A stretch of 64,000 bases of DNA from Coriaria nepalensis. Its lineage: Eukaryota; Streptophyta; Magnoliopsida; Cucurbitales; Coriariaceae. The notes under the pieces were generated by a model that was not told where the DNA came from, made no database searches, and worked only from the letters and a program-made list of their open reading frames with translations. The first letter of the stretch is position 1. Each line of letters begins with the position of its first letter. Positions 12,291 through 24,552 of this stretch are shown piece by piece. The DNA is taken from NCBI GenBank assembly GCA_027186245.1, contig CP114493.1:2239501-2303500 (forward strand). Direction: 5' to 3'. The translations under genes were made by a program, and so were the position numbers.

Positions 12291-12419
12291 TCAGTTCCCT
12301 GCTTAAACTAAAGCAGGAAGACGAGTTCATATAGTTACCAAATCAGTCCATTGATTGATGAAAGATCAAATTAGAGTAAGGATCGGTCCCTTGATTGATC
12401 CAACAGAAGTAATAATATG

Positions 12420-13760
12420 TTAAAAAGATTGGCCCCTTAGTCGACCTAAAAGTGAAGAAAGATATAAATAAAGTTATTACAAAAATAAAAGCACAAAATA
12501 AATTAGTCCCTAATAAAAGAAAAGGCTATGGACGGACGACCACTCTTCATCTAAGTGTGAAAGCTCCCACTCTACCTCCTAGATATCGGTTATCCATACT
12601 AGTACTTAATCAGAAATCTACATAATAGACCGAGATAAAGGATGGGCCGATCTTGTAATCTCCTAAAACCGAGCCTCACTAACCCGTAACCTCTCGTCGA
12701 GCTCCCAAACTAGCTATCTCAACTGCTCTAGCTCGGTCTCACATCCAGACCGAGTGGCCTTCTCAGCATGTATCATCTCAACCTGTGAATATAACTTAGC
12801 TACAACAGGAGCATGGGAGACATTCTGACCAAGGTATGCTATCCTCTAAGAGAAGGCTATATCATAGGATTTGGCTAGGTTCTCAATCTGGTATCTAAAA
12901 GTCCTCAAGCAGATCCTATGCTCGACTAGTAGATCATCCTAGCCAATTAGTTCATCAATATTAGTAAGTAGCTCACTCCTTATTGCTTCCTCAACAATGC
13001 TGGTCAATGGCAGCCTCATGTATGATTGGACTTGGCCAAAAGATGTTGATATTTCAAACAAAGATGAAGAACCTTTGGCTATCAGACGAAACAGTAACAG
13101 AGAGATTGTCCACCTTCTCAAGGGTCGCTAAGGCAAATTCCTCTATGTCCATATCATCAAATGCCAGCTTCGAGGGATCAAAGTATCTTATACAAAATAG
13201 GAACGTTATAATAAAGAGCATAAAAAATTATTTGGTTCTTAAAACACATTCTGATATGAAACATACCTCAACAATCAATTGCTCTTCAAGAGACCTCTAA
13301 GCCACCACAACGGAAGTTTCGACAATGTCTTGGCCAACTAAGATGAGACTCTGGTTGACTATCAGTACCTACACCTGATCTAAATTGGGTAGCTCCAGGT
13401 CATCAAAAGCAGAATCAGTAGATGAGGAGGAATCCTAGTGTGCGAGGAGGAATCCTAGGTGTGCAGTCTCCTTCTCTTGGCTTCTGTAGTAGCACTTTTT
13501 CCCTCCCAAGACAAGCAAAAAGGTTATAATAAGTATAAATAAAGGGCGTTCGCCTAAATAAGAGGAGAGCGTGAGATTCTTACCTTGTGAGCTTCCTTCT
13601 TGGCCGATCGAGGCTTAGCTGCCGTCTGACCTCTTGACTCCTCATTAGAAGAAAGAATCACAGTCGCTAAATCCAAGCTAGTCTTAGCCTTAGAGCCAAA
13701 CTATTGATCTAGGAGCCTAGAGGGGTTTCCTCGCTGCAACGTAGGAACTATATTAGTTAA
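12420..13760 (-). pseudogene. Antisense reading-frame remnant of gypsy element G1
   Basis: On the minus strand, downstream of RT, protein-like blocks appear: GSKAKTSLDLATVI then SAKKEAHK ending at a GT donor (about 13700-13583), FDDMDIEEFALATLEKVD (about 13175-13110), EEAIRSELLTNIDELIG (about 12990-12940) and coiled-coil-like AEKATRSGCETELEQLR (about 12765-12710). Frame stops interrupt them. Tat-lineage elements such as Grande are known to carry an antisense ORF in this position, so this is probably that ORF. Splice-like borders suggest it was an intron-containing gene. Confidence 0.55.
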
Positions 13761-13984
13761 AGAGACTGAACTAAGGGTCAGAAGTCTGAATAAAGCAAAG
13801 TTAGTTTAAGTCAACGAACCTCATCGAACTTAGAGCAGAAGTGATATTAAAACATTTAGCATATGGGTTCTTGGTTCAAGAGACTACACCAATATCACAT
13901 GTTATGATTTTGATGAATGATTCATTAAACTAGAAATTCGGTTACACATCAAATAAAGAAACTATTATATCTAGTAAAGAGAAG

Positions 13985-14483
13985 AGGAGATAAGGAAGAT
14001 GAGAGTTATACAAAGCCCCAACTTCTATAAGGTGGACCAAATGCCTCAACCGCCGCCATTGGAAGTTGCCACTAAAACCATCACTGGTTCTTCATCGGTC
14101 CCTAGAGTTGTCACCCGACTTCTAATCTTAATCCACAAGAACAAAATCCTTTTGATTTACTTTCTAACTCCCATCCTCACCACATGAGATGGTGATCATA
14201 CTTGGAAAAGAGGAAAGGGATGAGAGAAAAATACTTGGAGATTGTAGAAAAAACCCTTTATCAACACGAGAGAGGGGGAGCATACTTGGAGGAGAGCATA
14301 TTTTTTCTCTCTCCGAAAATGAAGTGGAAGGCTACATAAGGGAAGGGGGTGTTCTCAATTTTCTTATATAGGCAAATGGATATTGGGCCTTTTACCATGG
14401 GCTTTAAAAGCACAATTCGTTTAATGAATGCTTGGGAAATGAAACCGACCAAATATTTCTATTCCGGATTTTAATGTCTAACA
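13985..14483 (-). promoter_or_regulatory. Minus-strand promoter-like/LTR-like segment
   Basis: Read on the minus strand, it begins TGTTAGACATTAAAATCC (from 14483), has a clear TATA box CCTATATAAG (14372-14363), then a CT-rich leader with a twice-used CCAAGTATG motif. It could be a solo copia-type LTR or the promoter of the antisense frame at 12420-13760. Confidence 0.4.
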
Positions 14484-14840
14484 TTCCAAATTGTTTGCCT
14501 AATTTTCCCTAATAAAAGTTTGACATAATTTGGACATTGGCACAATAGCTTGGTTTAATCCATTAACTCTTTAATGGACAACCAAGTTTTTTCCTTTGGC
14601 CCATTATATGACTTTAAATTTATAAAATATATATTTAATAAACTTATTTAGTCAATTTAACATTTATCTACTTGATTATTTAATTTCAAATTAAATCTAT
14701 ATATGCATCTACTGGATATGCAAGCAGTGCGAGTGTGATATAGACCTAATAAATAAAACTAATTAATAAGTTATCTCTTAAATTAAGTTCGCCAAAAAAA
14801 GTCAAATTTCTCAAAATATGATTTCAACATAAATTCTTTA
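14484..14840. other. AT-rich spacer
   Basis: No gene or clear repeat seen. Confidence 0.5.
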
Positions 14841-15090
14841 TCCTGATGTATGTGATCGAATATGTTCTCCATTTTGCAGGCAGGTGGTCTCCACAACAAC
14901 TTATGAGTTTTATCTAATTTAAATATTAGACCGTTTATCTTTAAAACCATTTTAAACTTAATTTGTCCTTATATGTGTTATCAAATATGTTCTCCATTTT
15001 GCTGGAAGGAGAGCTCCACAACAACTTATGAGTTTTGTCCAATTCAAAGATTGGACCATTTACCCTTAAAACCATTTTTATGTAAAACAA
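14841..15090. repeat. 125-bp tandem duplication
   Basis: Two copies at an offset of 125 bp share TATGTTCTCCATTTTGC, CTCCACAACAACTTATGAGT and TTAAAACCATTTT. Divergence is moderate, so the duplication is not recent. Confidence 0.85.
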
Positions 15091-15742
15091 TTAATTTGAT
15101 CATCTACATGATCAATCAACTTAAACCACCAAGCCTAAGTTAGCCTACAGCAAAGCGTATAAGTTACCCGTGAAATGATAAGTAGTGTGGAACCTTTAAA
15201 ATAGATGAAGCATTCTAAAAAATTTGAGTAATTTTTTGATGAATATGATAGATGACTTTTGTATAAATCACGTTAATATTAAGCCAATATAGTATATATC
15301 TATTTTACTTACAGTTTAAGATGACATTTGCTAAGATTCTTTGAGGAAGAGTGGAATGGTTTAAGGAATAAGAAAAAGAAATAATAAAATAACTGATTTT
15401 AATTTTATTTGCTTTTGGATATAGAACAATAAATAATAATTTTAATTCCTTATTTTTTAAAAAAAATTGAATATTATGTGAAGAAAAAACTTTTAAAATT
15501 ATCCATAAATCTATCAAAATTTAAATATTACGTGAAATAACTCACGTAAATGAATGAAAGATTACGTTTCTTTCGAAATGCATGTATTTTGAAAAAATTA
15601 ATCATTCTCCATATTTAGTGCTAAAGAAATGAAAACGATTCTTCAATTTTCATAAAATCATACTTGGTAAGGAAATAATATTCAATACGATATCATTCTC
15701 TATGGGAATGGAACCAAACACCCCTATTAATGTCTAATATAA

Positions 15743-15806
15743 GGATTCAAATTCAATCCAAATCATTCGGGTCTGGATTCAAATTCAATCCAAATCATTC
15801 GGGTCT
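15743..15806. repeat. 32-bp perfect tandem duplication
   Basis: GGATTCAAATTCAATCCAAA... occurs twice at exactly 32 bp spacing with no mismatch, implying a recent event. Confidence 0.95.
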
Positions 15807-16410
15807 GAACCAATCCGTATACACAGTTACTTTTTTGACACATCATTTAATCATTTTGCAAAAAAAAAAAAAAATCATTTAATTTCATGCAATAAACGAT
15901 GTGTTAAAAAATAAATTATTATGATTGATTTTTATTAATCCTAGAAATCTAGAACATGGACTATACTCCCTCAAAATAAGAGAAAAAAAAATCTTGAAGA
16001 TATCATGAACTATATACTTAGAAGTCAAAACATAAACACAAAATTCAAAAGAAAAAAAATATTATATATATATAATAAAAATTGAGTTTAGACAAAAAAA
16101 AAAATAGCGACACATGTTAATTTTTATTTTCATACGGTTAGTATATTTTACATCTAAACTTGAAATATTTATATTCTATAATTTCCAATCATCTAAAATA
16201 TCATTATTACATAATAAATTAAATATGAAATAATAATTATCCTCATTTTTTCTTTAAAAAAAATTAGAAAATCATAATTTTACTTTGCCATGTATGCATT
16301 TTAAATTTTCCCGTATTAGAATTTATAACTAAATTTATTAAAATATACTGAAATAATAAATTTAATATTAAATATAAATTAATATCATTTCGAAGGATAA
16401 GATTTTTTTT

Positions 16411-16427
16411 GGGGGGGGGGGGGGGGG
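16411..16427. repeat. G17 homopolymer after T8
   Basis: Eight T followed by seventeen G, highly unusual in this AT-rich context. It could form a G-quadruplex or be a sequencing/assembly length artefact. Confidence 0.9.
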
Positions 16428-17086
16428 CCTAAATTTAGAGCTTAGGCTATTCCCTTTCCCGTTTTCAACATGGGATTAAGAATATATATATATATACGTA
16501 TGTATTATATGACTTCTGAAGATTCGATTAGCATAGAAGCTTGGATAGGAACCCTGCAAATTATCCAATTAAATGTTAGAAGATCACTACTGCATTTAAG
16601 TTGCAAAGGAGTGAAGGACCACTATCATCATGAGCCTCTCACTATCCAAAAACAATAAAAATAGAAGTTTCATAGAAGAAGAATCTTATCCATTTCTCAT
16701 AAGCAATTATTTCAATTTAAAAGAAATATACTTTTCTCATTCAAACGACATGCCCCTCAGTTTCATGAAAGATATAATAAATCCACTGCTAATATCAAGG
16801 AATATTTCGAGTCTCGTCGTTTACAAGATATCATATGATGATGTTCGTTCAAAATAAAAGCATCACTATTCCCACCCCTCTAAATTCTTCTAACATGGTA
16901 AGAAAAATAAAATAAAATGAGTGTCTGAAACTCCAGTTTAGGTATTATATCCAATTTATTCCCGTAAAACTCCAGTTCATCTCGAACACTTCTCCAAATA
17001 TAAAATCAAATGTATATCACAATCTAACTAAATATAGTTAGCACAAACGCTCGCTTGACAACAGTTCCAAATAAGAAATTTTTCGC

Positions 17087-17227
17087 GGGTCAGTATCTAA
17101 GACCAACTACCTTACTTGGACGAATGAAAATCTGCCACATACGGTTCACTGAGCTCTTTTTATTCTTACAGCAGTACGTTGCAGATTTTCATTTGTTTGA
17201 GTAAAGAGTTGGTCGTTAGTATGATCC
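17087..17227. ncRNA. Hairpin-forming inverted repeat 3' of DENND6-like gene
   Basis: The left arm 17087-17138 and right arm 17178-17227 are complementary over about 50 nt. The core arms contain GACCAACT and ATGAAAATCTGC on the left, GCAGATTTTCAT and AGTTGGTC on the right, with a ~39-nt loop. It lies 210-350 bp past the DENND6 stop, possibly inside its 3' UTR. It matches no miRNA I recognise. It could be a MIR-like locus, a small MITE, or an RNA element. Confidence 0.5.
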
Positions 17228-17440
17228 ATGTTATAATGAAGAAGATAGATTCACTAAATATATTGTAATTCTCATATAATGTAATTATTTCGGTAAAGTA
17301 CCTGATAAGACCAGTAGCATGTGAAGCCAGGTTTATTCTCCGAAAGAGTAAGCAGAAACCGAACAATGCCACCCTACCCCTTGAGAAGGAAAAAGGACTA
17401 GAGGAGGAGGAGGCTACACTGATGCTTTTTTCCCCTCACG

Positions 17441-19029
17441 TTATCTAGGAGAAACAGAAGATACAACAGCCACCTCAGCAAGTGGTTTTCCAGGAAGTTT
17501 GGCAAGTTGGGGAGAGCCATGAAGAAGGGCCGCCTTTTGTGGGTTTAAAAGAAGAAGCTGCTGCATGTCCTTAGGGAGAAGATTAAAAATGGATAGAAGA
17601 TCACCTTTCAGTTTTTGGTATGTTGCTATGGAGTCTGAACTTTCTCTCCCTGATTTTTGCAGCTAAGGAAGGAGAAGAATAAGACGATTGCATTTGAAAA
17701 TGTTTTACAATGACTAAGACAGCAAATCTATTTATTCCACCCATATTAATGTCAATAGAGAGAAAAAAAAAAGTACACATTTTATAATCAGATTCTTCTT
17801 TCTCAGATTGATGGAGCACATGTGGAAGGACATTCTTTCCCACATATAGAGTGATGATAGTAAAAAAATTGAATGATTCTTTCGATCTTTATAATTTACA
17901 GGGTGATTTTACCGGAACTATAAAGGTCCCAAAAAACTTGCCTTGTTCTTGGTACTTCTTTCCTAGAGATAATGCTCTGTTTGAACTAGAGATCTTTATT
18001 TGCAAAAACATCACACAAATACATACGCCTTCCCTTAGAATCCACCAAGACATCAAATTTAGTAGTTCCTCTTCTGCTCTGTTTTCTTCTTTTATGTTTA
18101 TTTTTGTATCTTTCTCAGTTATAAATTATAATACAATAGCCATAGGACGAAAGGAATGAAGAGAGTTACACAACGGGAGCTCAAATTATACTTTGATTGG
18201 GTGGTGGTGGTTGGACAGAGATGGAGGCGAGGGGGTTATCGATAATATGTGAGTTAAAGAGCAGGGGAAACTTGAAAATTCTATTATGAAAATTTACGTC
18301 ACTAGTTTCTCTCTGCCAATCAAAAGATTGGAAATCCTACTTGAGTTAGATTTTGTGGATCTAAAATTGGATTTTAGTTTCAAACTGGCATTTAAGAATT
18401 TGTCCTAAATGAACCCATATTTTTGTTCTCCCTACTCTTATAAACAACCAAATGGTGATACAATATTCTAAGTCCTTCCTCTAAGCAGTATCTCTTCTTC
18501 CTCTAAGCAAAGGCAAGGCAGGCTATAATTCATGGAATATAATTGGTAATAGTTATCTTGTTCATCAAAGCAAAAGATTATTCCTCACAAAATGAAAACT
18601 AATAGAAAATGAAAGAACTTGTGCCCTAAACAGAAAAGAATAGGAAGGAGGAAAAAAAAGGCTAGTTAGAGAAGTGACTGAATAAAAAATAAAGAGTAAG
18701 ATTCAAAATATTTATCTGGAAAATAATTAACAAAGGGGGTGAGGTGGTGAAAGACAAATTGAGATAAAGTGTGGTAGAATATCAGTGCATGTACAAAAAA
18801 GGTTACCTGTATTTCTCGAAGAAGATATCCCTCAATGGCACTAAAGCAATCAACAATCTCCAATTCAGAGAATTTCGATATAACTTGCTGTATGTCTGTC
18901 TTGAGTCTCAACTGCCTCCAGAGTCTATGCTGATCTTGTTCTGCAACATTCCGCCTTCTTTGAAACCAAGGCATAAAATTTGGCCCATTCAAAAACCGCC
19001 TGAACATTAAAAATAATTAATTAAATTTA

Positions 19030-19061
<32 letters not shown>

Positions 19062-20647
19062 AAAGTTTGACATGAAAAAAGGGATCACAACCTGTATAAG
19101 TCCAGCCAATTAGATCTCATCCGCTTTGACAAAAACTTTCCAGGGCCTCTAGTAGACAGGTTAGCAAGAAATTCCTCAACAAAAAATGAAGGGAGAGGAG
19201 GGGGATCAGTATATGGAGAAGAGCGTTCAGAAGGGGTAGTCGTCCTAAAATACGGGCCAAAAGGGGCCAAAAAGTTGGTTGTAAGCTCCAAAAAATGCCT
19301 TCTCAATATTTCATTATTAACAAGTGACATAGATTCCTCAACTCTAGGTGATATCCCTGCATCCACAAGCCGATTCAAAATAGATGTATCCGGCTTAGTC
19401 GTAGCAGAATAACTACTCCACATAGCTTCCTTATGCTCCGTCATTAAGCAAAGAGGACCATCTCTCTTCAATTTCACTGCACTTAACAAACTCATGGGAG
19501 AAAATTTATTCAATGAAAGTTGTTGAAGACCAGAAACCCTCCCAGAAGCCGATCTTGAATTGAGTGGGACCCGGTTTGAATAAGCTGTCGGGCTTCCAAC
19601 CGAAACGATATGAGGAAAATTTCTAAGAGCTTTAAGGAAGAAAAGGTTTGTTACGCCAAGAACCATAGGAGGAAAAGTGTCTCTTTGTTGAAGAGAGTTT
19701 AAATGGGCAAATTCAGGGTCATGGATTGTAAAGTAAGGCCTGAAATCAACACTAAAGAGCAAAGGAGCAACCAAACTGACTAGACCAGCCACAGCTTCAC
19801 AGCATTGAGGAGGGGTGGGAGCAATAATAAGAATTGGCTCACCTATAATTAAAAGCTCCCATAACAACCAAAGCTGCATTAAAAGGCCACGGAATGTACT
19901 GAAAAGATCCGAATCGTGGAAGAGGCCTTGTGGGACTGACTGATTATTGGGTAGAAAAGGAGCCATAGATGATGAAGATTCTTCAAACAATAATGTTTCA
20001 CCTTCAATAGGTAGACTATGAGCCGGAGGCAAGTTTACTTTAAGTAGAGCATTACCAATTGGAAGCTCCATTAATTTACCAGGAATAGGAGTAGGCCAAG
20101 TTGAGACATAACTAGCGATATGTTCTAGAGCTTTCTTTCCAATATCGAAATATAATGGGCCCATTATTTGTAGTAAAGGTCTAAAGACACTAGAATAAGG
20201 ACTATGTGATAGAATCACGACAGATTTCTGCTCCCCACCTCTCCTCAATCTCTCATCATGTCTCTGCCTATTGAAGACATAACCATACATACATCTTGGT
20301 TTTATTGAAATCTTTGAATCCTTACTAACTTCATTGATGATCTCAGAAGAGTAAACAACACTATTCGATTGAGATTTCCTCTTGCTTAGAAACCGGAAAA
20401 AGAAGATGCAGTCATGAATGCTAGAGCGGTTATGGTGCTGTGAAACAGAATCGGGGAAAGAACTAAATGCTATTTCTAGTTCCTCTTCATGGGTAAGTGT
20501 GCCTGGTGGGTAGCACTCTTCAATGAGCTGACCTTGTTCAAGATCAAACCGGATTATACAAAAGGCCAGTAACCATTTTTGTAGAGAATCTGGATCGAGC
20601 TTTAGATTAGGTTCGGACTTTATTGAGAAAGAATGAGAGCGGCTCAT
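17441..20647 (-). CDS. DENND6 (FAM116)-family DENN domain protein
   Basis: Predicted guanine-nucleotide-exchange protein for Rab GTPases in membrane traffic; animal DENND6 acts on Rab14-type GTPases, and the plant role is inferred. Coding exons are complement(19092-20647), complement(18807-18999) and complement(17441-17662), giving 656 residues. The junctions are an R codon split AG|G, then phase 0 at REIQ|LQKSG. Diagnostic blocks are FDLEQGQLIEECYPPG near residue 35, CIFFFRFLSKRK near 80, YGYVFNRQRHDERLRRG near 122, DFRPYFTIHDPEF near 305, LGVTNLFFLKAL near 336, LRRHFLELT near 453 and KRMRSNWLDLYRRFLNGPNF near 507-526. The C-terminal exon carries LLSIFNLLPKDMQQLLLLNP. The large first exon holds almost the whole DENN module. 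Length agrees with the family. No lesions are seen. Confidence 0.92.
19031..19059. repeat. (ATA)n microsatellite in DENND6 intron 1
   Basis: About ten ATA units inside the 92-bp intron 19000-19091. Confidence 0.93.
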
Positions 20648-21250
20648 TTTTCAAGTATCTTATTACTAATTATTATTGATTCAAAGGCCATTTCCCATGA
20701 TCCTCAACTAGCATTTTCAGTTCCTCTATGAAATTATTAAGACGCTCATTGCTACACAAGGTTTGTTGCTGAGCTTCTCCTGTTGAAGTTTCCGCTACTT
20801 CTCCACTTTATAAACCTTTTAGTGGAAAAATCAATCCCTAAAATTAGCCACACAAATGAAAAAAAAAACCCAGAATCATACACAATTTTTCCAACCATAT
20901 AGAACTTGAGAAATTGAATCTTAAAATTCTAAATTGGCAAAGAAAACGAAGAAAATATTAAACCTAAATGACTAATTTATTATCTTCTCCCACTTTTTCG
21001 CATTAGCCAGACTCCAAAAGTGCAAACCATCAATACTAAAATTAGAGAGATCTATAAAAATAGGGGTTTGGTGATTTTACCTGAAATAAGAACGACCCAG
21101 AAACCACTCTGGCCTTGACCAATCTGGATCCAGCAGAAATTGGGCACCCAATTGATAAAAAACCAAATGAGTCGTTTGGAATTATCCAATAATCAAAGAA
21201 ATTGTTAATTAAAGAGTTGGAATGAACAAAAATGGAGAATGAAGACGAAT
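20648..21250 (-). promoter_or_regulatory. 5' UTR and promoter of DENND6-like gene
   Basis: A good donor (TTTCAG|GTAAAATC, junction at 21081/21080) on the minus strand suggests a 5' UTR exon at about 21081-21240 and a leader intron. The acceptor is ambiguous (AACAG at about 20780 or GCTAG at about 20707). Two short upstream ATGs, near 20742 and 20699, would give tiny uORFs if retained in the leader. A TATAAA-like motif at about 20812 is an alternative promoter. Confidence 0.5.
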
Positions 21251-21720
21251 TAGGGTTCCAAGACTTCTAGGCCGTCGCTGAAACAGTACGGATAAGGGGT
21301 ACTAATAATGGGGATATGGAAATTTGACGATAGGAAATATTTATTTCTTGAAATTGAAACGTACAGAGGAAAATGGGTAGGAATTTTAATTTTGCAAAAA
21401 CTGGGGAAAAGTGATCGAATCATGCGTCGTAAATTTGAAAGGTAACTTTCATTCCAGTAAACAGTGCTTGCGTTAATTGGGAAAAATGTGTCGGCAGAAA
21501 GTTTGAAACTTGCTTTGAATGGAATGGTAAGAGTAAGTGGGAAAAAAAAGTCCCAAAGGAACTTCATCCGTTTGAAACTTGCTTATAAAATAATCAAAAA
21601 TGGCAAAAACATAAAAAGCAACATAAATATGATAAATTATAAGTGGATATCTCTAATAAATGACACAAGCACTCTACCATGGGAATAACAATATTTTATC
21701 TTCATTGACAAATTTGGTCT

Positions 21721-22605
21721 GTGTCAAAAATACGTAAAATGGATATATCATGTTGTGTTTTTACGTTGATGCTTATAATTGGGAGTTATGATAAAATAGT
21801 AAAATTTATTAAGAATATATTAAATTTTAAATTTAACATGAAAGATATGGGTCTAGCACATGTTATTTTGAGAATTAAAATTTCAAAAGCATCAAACGAA
21901 CTCTTTCTAAGTCAATCTCATTACGTAGATAAAATTCTTAGAAAATTTAGTAAAGAAAATTATGGTATAATAAGAATACTAATTAATGTTAGTTTGCACA
22001 TGAGTAAATATAAAGATGAGGATATTTCTCAAGTAGAGTACTTTAGAATGATAGGTAGTCTGATATACTTAACAAGTTATATAAGACCCGGTTTAGCCTA
22101 TACAATTAGCAAACTGAGCAGATATATGATTAATCTTGGGCATGACCATTAGAAAGGAATCGTGAGAGTACTAAGGTACATATGTTATACTTGTAGTTAT
22201 GGACTACACTATAATAGATATCCAGTTATACTAGAATGGTACACAGATGCAAACTGGATATCAAATATGAAAGACTCAAAATCTACAAGTGGCTATATGT
22301 TTACACTAGCGTGTGCAGCTGTTTCTTGGAAATCTTCTAAACAAACTATGATAGCCAAATCTACCATGGAATTTGAGTTTATAGCCTTAGATAAATGTAG
22401 AGAAGAGGCAGAATAGTTATGACAATTCTTAGATGACATTCTAAAGTGGTCAAAGCTTGTGCCAGCAATTTACATTCATTGCGACAATCAATCTGCAATC
22501 GAAAGAGCACATAGTAATATGTATAATGGTAAGTCTAAACATATACGTCGACGACATAATACCATCAGAAAATTACTCTCTACTATAGTTATCTCTATTG
22601 AATAT
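21721..22605 (+). pseudogene. Ty1/copia RT/RNase H remnant (element C2)
   Basis: C-terminal RT sequence (FKFNMKDMGLAHVILRIKIS, LSQSHYVDKILRKFS, VEYFRMIGSLIYLTSYIRPG) is followed by RNase H with its acidic/His residues still readable: [25 protein letters not shown] and SKHIRRRHNTIRKLL. A stop after HDH (22150) and another near 22415 break the frame. It ends abruptly after VISIEY at about 22605, where unrelated LTR-like DNA begins, so the polypurine end is missing. Confidence 0.9.
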
Positions 22606-23474
22606 CGGCCCGAAATGACCCGATTTTCCTTGGCCCTCATTCTATTTTTCTCCTGAATTTTTTTTCTCTTCCCTTCTTCTTTTACAAAAATATATGAAGA
22701 TCAAATAATTAAATTTAATTTTCGGTTTCATCATATTTAAATATGTATTAAATTCATATTAAATTCTAGATTAAATTATTATGAATTTTCTCTTCTCTCA
22801 TGAACCTATAAATTGGTAGCTTCTTACCATTTGGAAAGACACCAAGACAACAAATTCTCTTTGTTTTCCTTCCTTCCCTCTAGAGTTTTAAGTTTTAAGT
22901 GTGGTAGAGTTTGAATCAAGTTTGAGTTCGCCGGAATAGTATCGGTGGTGCGCCGCTAGTGTTCGTCTTCATTGTATCCTAGGAGACAGATGTTGTTTCA
23001 CCTTATGTACTAACATGAAAAGGCGAATCTATTTTAAGAAAATTGTTGCATAACGGGTTTCAGTTTGATTCTCAGTTTCCTACTCTCCAATTCTATTTAT
23101 TATTTACATATTATATTTCAGTTTAATTGCATTACTGTTACTTATTTACAAATTCTATTCTGTTTACTGTTTATAAATTATATTTATGTTTAGTGCATTA
23201 CTACTACCTATTTACAAATACTATTTTATTACTGTTTTTCTATTTACAGATTATATTTCTGTTTATTGCATCATTGTTTACTATTCAATTTATATCTTTT
23301 TGTTTACTAAATATAACTCCTACATATAGCATGCTTTTTTTAAATTAGATGCATTTACTGAGATGCATTTATAAGACTCAATTAAGATTTCTATTTAATA
23401 TTATTTTAAATTAGAACTCTTTAAAATAATTGAATTGATGATTCAATCATACTAAATGATAAGATAATTATTAG

Positions 23475-23733
23475 ATTATATCTTTGATATGATTAAATCT
23501 TTTCAAATCTTATTTAAAATAGAGTTTTATCTATTTTAAATCATATCATATCATATTTTTAATGATATATTTGATTTGATCAAATCTTTTCAAATCTAAT
23601 TAAAAATAGAATATTATCTATTTTAAATAATATCATATCTTTTAATGATATATTTGATTTAGTTAAACATTTTCAAATCTTATTTAAAATAGAATATTTT
23701 CTATTTTAAATTAGATCATATCTTATTTGAATT
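23475..23733. repeat. About 83-bp tandem repeat, three copies, in copy A
   Basis: Three successive units share ATTTGATTTGATCAAATC-like, TTTTCAAATCT and ATCTATTTTAAAT blocks. Copy B keeps only one equivalent at 41945-42045. Confidence 0.75.
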
Positions 23734-24552
23734 TTAAATTAATTTTTCAAACCAATTTAAATTTTACTTACTTAATCTTAATGTTAATTAAATATCTCAT
23801 ATCAATTTAATATTATGTATAACATATTTAATTCAAAATCAAATATATTATTATTTAATAAACGAATTTTGAAATTCATGATTTAAATACAGCTTTTAAT
23901 TAATTAATTAATATTAATTATCTCATAATTACAAATTTACCCTATAAATTATTTTTTTTGCAAATAAGTCATTTTTCAACCTTTGTCATTCTTACCATAT
24001 ACAATATTTTATGAAGGCAACTTGAAGACCATGAACCTATAATTCCAAGTTTCAATAAATTAGATTATTAATTAATTAATAATGTAAGAAATATAAATTT
24101 GAGTTTAAAATCATTTAGTTCCAAAATTAACTCTCAAAGGAACCAATATACAATCTTCTATGAAGAAGGTTTGGATTCTATATCTGTAAATCATGTTCTC
24201 AACTACTTATCCCAATGAATCTCCAAAATAAAAGTATTTAACCTATTTTACAAACAAACCGTGCCGAGTGAATCAAAAGATCCATTTGACATAAACATGA
24301 GTTCATGACTACTCGGGATTTGGATTGATCTGCATATGATCATCTATTAATATGAATAGAATTTTTTATGCCAAACGGTATTTTAATAAAGAATTAATTC
24401 ATTTCGGGTCTTATACTATACAATCCAATTATATAAATCATCTCTACTAAGATGTCTATCTATATTAGTGATCCGGATCTTGATCACTTGCATTCATAAT
24501 GCTAGAAAACCATACTAGCAACCATGAATTAAAGATTTCATACTTTACTATG

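Larger units (their letters stand above)
15091..17086. other. AT-rich intergenic DNA
   Basis: No gene recognised. It includes the 32-bp duplication (15743-15806) and a G17 homopolymer (16411-16427). Open frames at 16470-16857 have no recognisable domain. Confidence 0.55.

Noticed and set aside
16630..16857. Plus-strand frame of 75 residues resembling organelle-like sequence
   Set aside because: AT-rich, no recognisable domain, no partner exons.
17851..18159. Plus-strand frame of 102 residues
   Set aside because: It lies antisense in the last DENND6 intron, ends in low-complexity Ser/Phe, and has no family match.
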